This document shows, one piece after another, positions 1 through 4,805 of a DNA stretch of 7,359 nt. The notes beneath the pieces are model-generated. The model saw only the letters and a list, made by a program, of their open reading frames with translations, ran no database searches and was not told where the DNA came from. The stretch's first letter is position 1. Every line of letters begins with the position of its first letter. The position numbers were made by a program, and so were the translations under genes. The DNA lies in contig WJJK01000303.1 in assembly GCA_014729705.1 (NCBI GenBank), positions 1 to 7,359 of the forward strand. Reading direction: 5' to 3'. The stretch is from Candidatus Altarchaeales archaeon (GTDB lineage Archaea; Altiarchaeota; Altiarchaeia; IMC4; SCGC-AAA252-I15).

Positions 1-660
1 AAATAACACTTTCTTACCCCTCATCAACGCTACTAGTTCATTCACCGACAGGGTCTCTGGGTTTTTTGGATTAAGCTTTTTAGGTCTGCCGTCTGTTCCC
101 GGACTGCTCAACAAGCTAAAATCACGGGGCTTTGAAATATAGTAATCTCTTGGAATTTTGGATCCAAAATCCTTTTTATCCCGCTCAGGAACATCTCCAT
201 AAGTCAAGACGTGGACTTTTTCTTTGCCTACCGCTGTTCTCTCCCGGGTTTGACCATCTTCAACGACATGATACTTACTTTCCACGTCAATTTCTTTTTC
301 CGTAAATGCGCCTTGATATTCTTTTGGAACCTCACCGTACCATTGAATCATGAAATACGGTTTGCCTTTACTCACACCTAACCGGTATTTCTTGAACTGA
401 TTACTCCAACTAAACCCGATTTCTTCATCCTTAACATGTCTTACGTCAACAGGTTCCGGCCCCTCAAGTAAAATATTTTTTCCCGTTTGTTGACCGTTTC
501 TTACTGGAGTATACATGGCAAATCTCCTCCCGCCAGAAGGCATAGGCTCTATTTCTTCAAATTCTTTTCCATGAAAATCTCGTTTAAAATGTTTTACATC
601 CTCTTCGGATAATACCTTAACGTCCTTTGCTAGAACCAGTTTCTTGCTACGAGTAACCAT
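1..660 (-). CDS. Unidentified protein, N-terminal 220 residues, cut by the left edge
   Basis: An uninterrupted reverse-strand frame of 220 codons starts at the ATG whose first base is 660 and runs off the left edge without a stop. I do not recognise the first ~195 residues. They are hydrophilic and rich in Lys, Glu and Asp, with no membrane segment or signal peptide. Two local patches, PYFMIQWYGEVP (about residues 101-112) and IPRDYYISKPRDF (about 169-181), look like folded beta-rich sequence. The last 20 residues read as an amphipathic helix (LSVNELVALMRG) followed by KKVLF. That resembles the helix and first strand of a Rossmann-like domain such as SIR2, where KKVxxxTGAG normally follows, but the diagnostic residues lie outside the window. 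A TATA-like TTTATT about 28-33 bases upstream would fit a leaderless transcript. The gene is divergent from the toxin-antitoxin pair. That it is a gene is fairly sure; its function is unknown. Confidence 0.75.
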   Translation of the reverse strand, partial: MVTRSKKLVLAKDVKVLSEEDVKHFKRDFHGKEFEEIEPMPSGGRRFAMYTPVRNGQQTGKNILLEGPEPVDVRHVKDEEIGFSWSNQFKKYRLGVSKGKPYFMIQWYGEVPKEYQGAFTEKEIDVESKYHVVEDGQTRERTAVGKEKVHVLTYGDVPERDKKDFGSKIPRDYYISKPRDFSLLSSPGTDGRPKKLNPKNPETLSVNELVALMRGKKVLF

Positions 661-764
661 TAAGTAAATACTGGGAAAGACAGTCCAATAAATCCTTATT
701 CAAACATCAATTTTCTCACGCTCTTACCCCTGGTTTATAATCACAGGCTCTTAATTTGTATGTG

Positions 765-804
765 AGGATTCGGACTTTTCCGGCATAATCCTGGCGGGGC
801 TAAA
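765..804 (+). repeat. Intergenic hairpin element C (GGATTCGG...TCCTGGCGGGGCTAA)
   Basis: AGGATT (765-770) pairs with AATCCT (787-792). Inside it CGGA (771-774) pairs with TCCG (779-782) around a CTTT loop. The hairpin is followed directly by TGGCGGGGCTAAA. Both ends recur at 3291-3382: the 5' part GGATT..GGACTTT....GCATAA and the 3' part TCCTGGCGGGG(C/T)TAA. A TATA-like TTTATAAT (734-741) sits about 27 bases before 765, so a small RNA starting here is possible. The strand is assigned from the shared orientation of the copies. The remainder of the 661-937 gap shows no further gene. Confidence 0.5.
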
Positions 805-816
805 ATTTCTTAAAAC

Positions 817-835
817 AAAGGTTTAGGGCCTTTTT
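817..835 (+). terminator. Possible small hairpin plus T-tract
   Basis: AAAGG (817-821) pairs with CCTTT (829-833) around a 7-base loop, and the pairing runs into a TTTTT tract (831-835). It lies just downstream of element C and could end a short transcript from it. The stem is short and AT-rich, so this is tentative. Confidence 0.3.
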
Positions 836-888
836 ACATGGTTTGGAGGTGTTTGGGCCTATTTTTGTGTGGGGATTCGAACCAAGAT

Positions 889-897
889 ACTTAAATA
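889..897 (+). promoter_or_regulatory. Candidate TATA box of the toxin-antitoxin operon
   Basis: The AT-rich stretch ACTTAAATA resembles an archaeal TATA box. Initiation about 25 bases downstream would fall near 918-922, the centre of the palindrome at 906-929. This leaves a leader of under 20 bases before the antitoxin ATG. TTAAATA recurs at 899-905 and again in the right palindrome arm, so the exact box is uncertain. Confidence 0.4.
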
Positions 898-905
898 GTT
901 AAATA

Positions 906-929
906 ACCTTATTTAATGTTAAATAAGGT
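906..929. promoter_or_regulatory. Palindromic operator in front of the antitoxin gene
   Basis: ACCTTATTTAA (906-916) and TTAAATAAGGT (919-929) form a perfect 11-base inverted repeat with a TG spacer. It lies between the candidate TATA box and the antitoxin start and covers the expected transcription start and the AAGGTG ribosome-binding sequence. Ribbon-helix-helix antitoxins typically bind such palindromes as dimers and repress their own operon, so this is probably the autoregulatory operator. Confidence 0.7.
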
Positions 930-937
930 GTTTTTTG

Positions 938-1159
938 ATGGTCTTGAAGACTTTTAACGTGGACGAAAGCGTATACACCCGGTTTTCCAGTTTTTGCAAA
1001 TCTCACGGTATTAGTATGAGCAAACAGGTTAACCTATTTATGAAGGCCCAAATTGAGCAGGAGCCTACAGCTAAAAGAGAGTATCTGGAGAAACTGGATA
1101 AAATCCGGAAAGGAAATTTCGTTCAAATCAACGACTTCCCCAGGGAATACGGGTTGTAG
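938..1159 (+). CDS. Ribbon-helix-helix antitoxin
   Basis: This 73-residue protein is probably the antitoxin for the RelE-type toxin that follows 3 bases later. Residues 1-35 fit a ribbon-helix-helix DNA-binding domain: a short strand (LKTFNVDE), a first helix (SVYTRFSSFCKSHG), a turn at ISMS and a second helix (KQVNLFMKAQIEQ). The C-terminal half (KREYLEKLDKIRKGNFVQINDFPREYGL) is charged and is probably the tail that wraps the toxin. I prefer ATG 938 over the in-frame TTG at 935, because AAGGTG (925-930) then has a 7-base spacing. The palindrome just upstream suggests repression of its own promoter. The fold assignment rests on pattern and context. Confidence 0.8.
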   Translation: MVLKTFNVDESVYTRFSSFCKSHGISMSKQVNLFMKAQIEQEPTAKREYLEKLDKIRKGNFVQINDFPREYGL

Positions 1160-1162
1160 ATC

Positions 1163-1426
1163 ATGGAGTATGCCCTAGAGGTTTCAAAGCAACTCCACCG
1201 GAAATTCCAGAAGCTCTCCAAGAAAAACAAAAAACAACTGAGGATAATCCAGAAAAAGGTCCAGGAAATCCTCGAAAAACCCCATCACTTCAAACCACTG
1301 AGGGGCGATAAACACGGGGCAAGAAGAGTCCATATCGACAAATCATTCGTCCTGACCTATGAATTAGACGAAATACAACAGAAAATCCGGCTACTCGACT
1401 ACGACCACCATGATAAAATTTACTGA
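1163..1426 (+). CDS. RelE-family mRNA-cleaving toxin
   Basis: This 87-residue basic protein fits the RelE/ParE superfamily, whose RelE members cleave mRNA in the ribosomal A site. An N-terminal strand (YALEVSKQL) leads into two Lys-rich helices (residues 9-39). The conserved stretch EILEKPHHFKPLRGDKHGARRVHIDKSFVLTY follows in parts at residues 35-66, then a closing strand and DYDHHDKIY (79-87). R47, R54, R55, H57, K60 and the C-terminal His/Tyr cluster (H82, H83, Y87) are the likely catalytic and RNA-binding residues. HHFKPLR...RRVHI and DHHDKIY endings are typical of archaeal RelE. It is co-transcribed with the antitoxin and probably translationally coupled. The length is normal and nothing looks broken, so the toxin should be active unless bound by its partner. 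Confidence 0.88.
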   Translation: MEYALEVSKQLHRKFQKLSKKNKKQLRIIQKKVQEILEKPHHFKPLRGDKHGARRVHIDKSFVLTYELDEIQQKIRLLDYDHHDKIY

Positions 1427-1453
1427 GGACAATCAATTAATATCTATCTAAAC

Positions 1454-1541
1454 AGGATTCGGAGAAGGCAACAGGGTGCGGGGCAAGACCCTACCCTGGG
1501 TTAGGCGTCCGTCAAGTCGTATCCTTCCAGGGCGGGGCTTA
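1454..1541 (+). repeat. Intergenic structured element D between convergent operons
   Basis: The stretch starts AGGATTCGGA, identical to the start of element C, and ends TCCAGGGCGGGGCTTA, close to the end of elements B and C. AGGAT (1454-1458) can pair with ATCCT (1521-1525). Inside, CAGGGT (1472-1477) pairs with ACCCTG (1493-1498), with GGG/CCC nested at 1481-1483 and 1489-1491. It fills the gap between the toxin stop and the convergent small gene, so it may also end both transcripts. Its last 3 bases overlap the stop codon of the reverse-strand small gene. Confidence 0.45.
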
Positions 1542-1703
1542 TCCCAATATTTTTTGGTTGTATGTTTTTCTTTTTTCGGGTGGTACTGTTTGGTTGATGA
1601 ATTTGTTGGCCTGCTCTAGCCATTCGAGTTTTTCTTCTGCTGGTATTTGGTGGGTTTCCCTGATTTTCTGCTTGTCTGGTTTGAATGCGTATCTATTTTT
1701 CAT
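1539..1703 (-). CDS. Small 54-residue protein coupled to the nucleotidyltransferase
   Basis: The frame starts at the ATG at 1703-1701 and stops at TAA 1541-1539. It overlaps the end of the upstream nucleotidyltransferase gene by 11 bases, which suggests translational coupling. The product begins MKNRYAFKPDKQKIRET and continues HQIPAEEKLEWLEQANKFINQ, ending in a basic tail (TVPPEKRKTYNQKILG). The central part reads as an amphipathic helix starting with P-A-E-E-K-L-E-W-L-E. I recall similar short proteins with a (S/P)xEEKLEWLEEAN-type core next to nucleotidyltransferase-fold genes in bacteria and archaea, but I cannot name a family. Its codon pattern and protein-like sequence make it a convincing gene despite its size. 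It is probably a partner or neutraliser of the neighbouring protein, by inference from position. Confidence 0.7.
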   Translation of the reverse strand: MKNRYAFKPDKQKIRETHQIPAEEKLEWLEQANKFINQTVPPEKRKTYNQKILG

Positions 1704-2205
1704 ATGACTTCTCTTTTTTCATTATTTCTACTAAATCGTCTAGTGCGTTGATGTCTGCAATATCCTGGCTTCTTCCAGCCATCTTTTTTAGTTTCTTCAG
1801 ATCCTTGATTGAGGCTAGAGGTATGTTAAGCCCACCGGCATTGACTTCTACTCTATTTGAGTATGCTTTTCCGAAGTTTATGGGGTTTTCATTGAAGACG
1901 TCTATTAATTCAAATTGCTTTTTCGGGTTATGGAATGAGAAAACCCTCATGTTTTTTTTGTTTTTCCATTCACTCCTTTTTGTGGAGTCAATGAATTCTT
2001 TTGAGTCCACTGGAGCCTTCGGCCGGTAGCCGAGTTTATCCATTACTGACACAAATTTTGTTAAATTATTTTCGGCAAGATCCAACATTATATCGAAATC
2101 CACGGTTAATCTAACCACGCCATGTAAAACCATTGCCACTCCGCCGACTACAAGATACCTCACACCCTCCTCGTTAAGGCCTTTAAGAACGTCCTCGTAA
2201 TACAT
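1693..2205 (-). CDS. Nucleotidyltransferase-fold protein (AbiEii/DUF6036-like)
   Basis: This 170-residue protein has the signature of the minimal DNA polymerase beta-like nucleotidyltransferase fold. It carries a glycine pair in YLVVGGVAMVLHG (G21, G22), a metal-binding D36-F-D38 in VDFDIML, and a third carboxylate in FELIDVF (D102). The C-terminal IKDLKKLKKMAGRSQDIADINAL (from about residue 133) matches the Lys/Arg-rich helix and G-R-x-x-D-x-x-D motif common in this group. Relatives transfer a nucleotide to RNA or protein and often occur in toxin-antitoxin or phage-defence pairs, the AbiEii toxins being the best-known case. Catalytic residues appear intact. The start is set at ATG 2205; an upstream ribosome-binding site is not evident. 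It heads a reverse-strand unit with the 54-residue gene, convergent to the RelE operon. The exact substrate is unknown. Confidence 0.8.
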   Translation of the reverse strand: MYYEDVLKGLNEEGVRYLVVGGVAMVLHGVVRLTVDFDIMLDLAENNLTKFVSVMDKLGYRPKAPVDSKEFIDSTKRSEWKNKKNMRVFSFHNPKKQFELIDVFNENPINFGKAYSNRVEVNAGGLNIPLASIKDLKKLKKMAGRSQDIADINALDDLVEIMKKEKSYEK

Positions 2206-2279
2206 TTTACGGTCAATAATTAATCCTAACCACTAATAAGCCGGTGGTAGCCTATCATTCCGGTCTTTGGAAGAACCCT

Positions 2280-2303
2280 CTTTTCTTTTAGTAAAAAGAA
2301 AAG
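2280..2303. repeat. Perfect 10-base inverted repeat
   Basis: CTTTTCTTTT (2280-2289) and AAAAGAAAAG (2294-2303) are perfect inverted arms around AGTA. The repeat lies between the divergent nucleotidyltransferase and methyltransferase genes, about 75 bases upstream of the former and over 200 upstream of the latter. It could be a regulator site or a transcript hairpin; no T-tract follows it on either strand that would make it a clear terminator. Confidence 0.5.
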
Positions 2304-2398
2304 GTGTTTCATCCCCAAAAGAAAACTACAATAGGTAGAAATCCAGGGGAAAGAAACAGGTTCTAAAGTTAACCGGAGACTCAGGTTCGAACACTTAT

Positions 2399-2482
2399 GA
2401 CAGCGAAGCTGTCTTGGCGCACCAATAGCCTCAGGTTATTGAATGTCCTGGTCAAGCTGATGAAACAGTTTTCTCTCTGTTT
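2399..2482 (+). repeat. Hairpin element A upstream of the methyltransferase gene
   Basis: Three hairpins follow one another: GACAGC/GCTGTC with loop GAA (2399-2413); CAATAGCC/GGTTATTG with loop TCA (2423-2441); and AAACAG/CTGTTT with an 8-base loop (2463-2482). TTGGCGCAC (2414-2422) and GTCCTGG (2445-2451) frame the second, and GG-C-GCA can pair with TGTCC below it. The same modules (CAATAGCC stem, TTGGCGCAC, AGAAACAG stem, GTCCTGG) return downstream of the gene in element B. With the inverted repeat at 2280 and the TATA box at 2481, this accounts for what I can see in the gene-free 2206-2516 stretch. Confidence 0.55.
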
Positions 2483-2490
2483 TTATATAT
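2481..2490 (+). promoter_or_regulatory. TATA box of the methyltransferase gene
   Basis: TTTTATATAT is a strong archaeal-type TATA box. Its centre is about 31 bases before ATG 2517, so transcription should begin within a few bases of that codon. This gives a leaderless or near-leaderless mRNA, and it excludes any longer start upstream, because upstream codons would not be transcribed. Confidence 0.6.
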
Positions 2491-2516
2491 TTTTTCTTAT
2501 TTATTTACTGTTTTGG

Positions 2517-3248
2517 ATGGAGGACGAAGTTTTACGTGAAAGGGTTGAGGGTATTAATTGGTTTCATACTATTGATTTAGGTGATGGTGTGATTACGCCT
2601 GGGCAGGATAACTCCTTTGAGAAGCTGGAGACTCTTCAAATGCCCGGGGATTTAACAGGGAAGAGTGTTTTAGACATTGGTTCGTGGGACGGGTTTTTCT
2701 CTTTTGAAGCTGAGAAAAGGGGGGCTGAGAAGATACTTGCTACTGACTCATATGTGTGGGATGGGAGAAGCTGGGGTTCAAAAGAGGGTTTCTTGCTTGC
2801 AAGAGAGGTTCTAGGTTCAAGTGTTGAAGACAAGAATATGGATGTGATGGACATGTCCCCTGATACGTTGGGGGTGTTTGACTTGGTTTTATTTCTTGGA
2901 GTGCTCTATCACTTAAAATATCCTTTGAAAGCGTTGGAAAACGTGGCAAGTGTTACCGGTGACCAACTTATACTTGAAACATTCGTTGATTTAATCCATA
3001 TTAAAAATCCGGCAGCCGCTTTTTATCAGCAAGCTGAGTTGGAGGGTGACTCGTCTAGTTGGTGGGCTCCTAACCCCCCGGCGGTAGAATCCATGCTAAA
3101 GACAGCAGGCTTTAAGCAAGTAAAAAAAATATATTCACATCCCTTATGGTTCCGTGTAGGCAGAGCAATGAAGTTAAGGCTTTCTAATTCAGATAGTTTC
3201 TTTAATGCTCTGAATCAAAGCAGGGTAGTCTACCACGCATGGAAATAA
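2517..3248 (+). CDS. SAM-dependent methyltransferase, CmoB/DUF1698-like
   Basis: This 243-residue class I methyltransferase resembles the catalytic half of CmoB (tRNA U34 carboxymethyltransferase) and its many uncharacterised relatives. An N-terminal W-F-H-T-I-D-L-G-D-G-V-I-T-P-G patch (residues 15-29) is typical of this group. The SAM motif VLDIGSWDGFFSF is at 51-63, with D77 at the end of the second strand. FDLVLFLGVLYHL is at 121-133, and W-A-P-N-P-P-A-V-E-S-M-L near the C-terminus matches the family's W-x-P-N pattern. It lacks CmoB's extra N-terminal domain, so true CmoB activity is doubtful; the substrate is unknown. The frame is open back to 2397, but that extension encodes hairpin DNA and a spurious hydrophobic stretch. 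ATG 2517 fits the TATA box and the family start. Codons end in T far more than in the genes to the right, hinting at separate origin. Confidence 0.82.
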   Translation: MEDEVLRERVEGINWFHTIDLGDGVITPGQDNSFEKLETLQMPGDLTGKSVLDIGSWDGFFSFEAEKRGAEKILATDSYVWDGRSWGSKEGFLLAREVLGSSVEDKNMDVMDMSPDTLGVFDLVLFLGVLYHLKYPLKALENVASVTGDQLILETFVDLIHIKNPAAAFYQQAELEGDSSSWWAPNPPAVESMLKTAGFKQVKKIYSHPLWFRVGRAMKLRLSNSDSFFNALNQSRVVYHAWK

Positions 3249-3290
3249 GTAGAAACAGAGAATACGTTTTCTTATTCATTGTTTGTTCTC

Positions 3291-3382
3291 GGATTTAGGA
3301 CTTTAATTGCATAACGCTCAATAGCCTTCGGCTATTGGCGCACAGAAACAGCCATACTGTTTCTCGTGTCCTGGCGGGGTTA
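3291..3382 (+). repeat. Hairpin element B downstream of the methyltransferase gene
   Basis: It opens GGATTTAGGACTTT with CATAA at 3310-3314, like element C, and closes TCCTGGCGGGGTTAA (3369 on), also like C. Between them sit two hairpins: CAATAGCC/GGCTATTG with loop TTC (3319-3337) and AGAAACAG/CTGTTTCT with loop CCATA (3344-3364). The second is extended below by GCAC (3340-3343) pairing with GTG(T) at 3366. It shares TTGGCGCAC and both stem sequences with element A. Beyond this element the 3249-3629 stretch contains only T-tracts and the next gene's TATA box. Confidence 0.6.
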
Positions 3383-3460
3383 ACATACTTTATGCTGGGG
3401 TTGTGATTATAGAAATTCGTTTTCTGAAATATTTTTTGGTAAAATGTGTGGCACCCAAAA

Positions 3461-3468
3461 TTTTTTTT
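3461..3468 (+). terminator. T8 tract, possible archaeal terminator
   Basis: A run of eight T residues follows CCCAAAA on the coding strand, downstream of the methyltransferase and element B. Archaeal RNA polymerase can stop at oligo-T without a hairpin. A second T8 tract lies at 3531-3538 and may be a backup. Confidence 0.35.
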
Positions 3469-3593
3469 CAATTAGCCTAAATCCTTTAATGTGTGAAGGT
3501 CTCCCCTGGCTCGAAGTTATACGCCACCCGTTTTTTTTGGCTGTTCACTAGGTTTTACAGTCAATAATTCCCTCTAATTTAATTTGTTGTCAG

Positions 3594-3603
3594 TATATAA
3601 TAT
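3594..3603 (+). promoter_or_regulatory. TATA box of the radical SAM/oxidoreductase operon
   Basis: TATATAATAT lies about 27-36 bases before ATG 3630. Initiation about 25 bases downstream of its centre would leave a leader of only a few bases. No clear ribosome-binding site precedes the ATG, consistent with near-leaderless translation. Confidence 0.55.
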
Positions 3604-3629
3604 TTGATTCACTAAGTTGGTAAGGCATC

Positions 3630-4805
3630 ATGTCTGAAGATAATTCCTTTGATGATTCAAACAGGTATTTCGAGTGTGAAAGAATCAATAAGGCGGTGGA
3701 TGAGGAGAAATTCACTCAACTTAAGGACCTCGTCTACGCCCAAGACAATTTAGAAGACTATCCCTTTGATGTTGTTGAAGGCGTTAAGATGTATCTGAGA
3801 AATTACGACCCCTCAAACAAGTCGGAGGGCAGATACACTCACGGGGGTGGGAATTCCTTTTCACAAACCGAGATTATCAACTGCCTACAGTATCCTGAAG
3901 AGAAGAGGATAGACTACCTAGCATACAGATATAAGTTCAAGGAATTTCCCAGAAACAAGGTGCTTGATTCATTCCCCATAGTCCTTGCGGTCGAGCCCAC
4001 CAGCGTATGTAACATCCGCTGCACAATGTGTTTCCAGTCAGACGAATCCTTCAGCGGCAACCCCTCTGAAATGGGTTATATGGACATGGATTTATACAAA
4101 AAAATAATCGACGAAGCATCTGAAAACAAACTTAGATCCCTGGTATTAGCAAGCCGGGGGGAACCTCTCCTACACCCCCAAATATGTGAAATGATCGGTT
4201 ACGCCAAGGAAAAAGGGATATTCGACATTAAACTTAATACCAACGCCACAACCCTAACTCCTGAATTAAGTAGGCGCCTGCTCTCCGCTGAACCGAATCT
4301 AGTCGTGTTTTCACTAGATTCCGCGGAAAAAGAGGAATTCGAAAAAATAAGGTGTGGAGCGAATCTAGAAGAAATAGTCTCAAACATTAGGTCCTTCAAA
4401 GAAATAAGGGACTCCGAATTCAGGGGGTCCCAGACGAGGACGAGACTTTCTATGACAATACTCTCTGAAAAGCAGGATATTGAGGCCGCCAAAGAATTCT
4501 ACAGCCCCCTAGTCGATGAATTCGCAGTACATAAGGCTGTGGAGAGGCTTAGGATTTATGACAGCCACCAAACAAACGAAGAAAACCCTTGCCGACTACT
4601 GTGGGAGAGGCTATACGTATGGTGGGATGGAACCGTCAACCCCTGTGACGAAGACTACCTAAGCTACTTATCCCCTGGAAAACTTGAGGGTGAAACAACA
4701 ATATCCTCCATATGGGGCGGTGATAAGATGGAAAAACTAAGGCAGCTTCATATAAGCCAGATGAGAAGTAAAAGTTTACCATGCGATCGTTGTCCAAGAG
4801 CCTGA
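3630..4805 (+). CDS. Radical SAM/SPASM-domain enzyme
   Basis: This 391-residue protein has a ~115-residue N-terminal extension, then a radical SAM core. The cluster motif C127-NIR-C131-TM-C134 sits in VEPTSVCNIRCTMCFQ and is the site that binds the 4Fe-4S cluster that cleaves SAM. SRGEPLLHP gives the GGEP-like SAM-binding motif, and LNTNATTLT and LVVFSLDS are the usual later strands. A C-terminal SPASM/twitch-type region carries C321, C339, C385 and C388 (CRLLWERLYVWWDGTVNPC and CDRC), which should hold an auxiliary cluster. Relatives oxidise or rearrange sugars, aminocyclitols or peptides, and many occur in surface-polysaccharide clusters. No precursor-peptide gene is visible, which favours a small-molecule substrate. 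The gene overlaps the next by 25 bases, so the two form an operon. The substrate is unknown. Confidence 0.87.
   Translation: MSEDNSFDDSNRYFECERINKAVDEEKFTQLKDLVYAQDNLEDYPFDVVEGVKMYLRNYDPSNKSEGRYTHGGGNSFSQTEIINCLQYPEEKRIDYLAYRYKFKEFPRNKVLDSFPIVLAVEPTSVCNIRCTMCFQSDESFSGNPSEMGYMDMDLYKKIIDEASENKLRSLVLASRGEPLLHPQICEMIGYAKEKGIFDIKLNTNATTLTPELSRRLLSAEPNLVVFSLDSAEKEEFEKIRCGANLEEIVSNIRSFKEIRDSEFRGSQTRTRLSMTILSEKQDIEAAKEFYSPLVDEFAVHKAVERLRIYDSHQTNEENPCRLLWERLYVWWDGTVNPCDEDYLSYLSPGKLEGETTISSIWGGDKMEKLRQLHISQMRSKSLPCDRCPRA

Noticed and set aside
871..884. GGGATTCGAACC, the reverse complement of a tRNA T-loop; also GGTTCGAAC near 2383
   Set aside because: The flanking bases do not form a 5-pair T-stem, and no acceptor, D or anticodon arms are found at tRNA spacing on either strand. 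They are treated as chance or as part of the GGATTCG element family.
1685..2029. Forward-strand frame of 114 codons, hydrophobic
   Set aside because: It lies opposite the well-supported nucleotidyltransferase gene, and its Phe/Ser-rich sequence is the usual antisense shadow.
2399..3382. CRISPR array or integron attC sites
   Set aside because: The repeats are too few and irregularly spaced, with no unique spacers, so not CRISPR. The ends lack the GTTRRRY/RYYYAAC core pair of attC, and no integrase is visible.
735..3411. TATAATCACA at 736-745 and its reverse complement at 3402-3411
   Set aside because: A 10-base match on opposite strands is expected by chance several times in a window of this size, and the flanks do not extend it.
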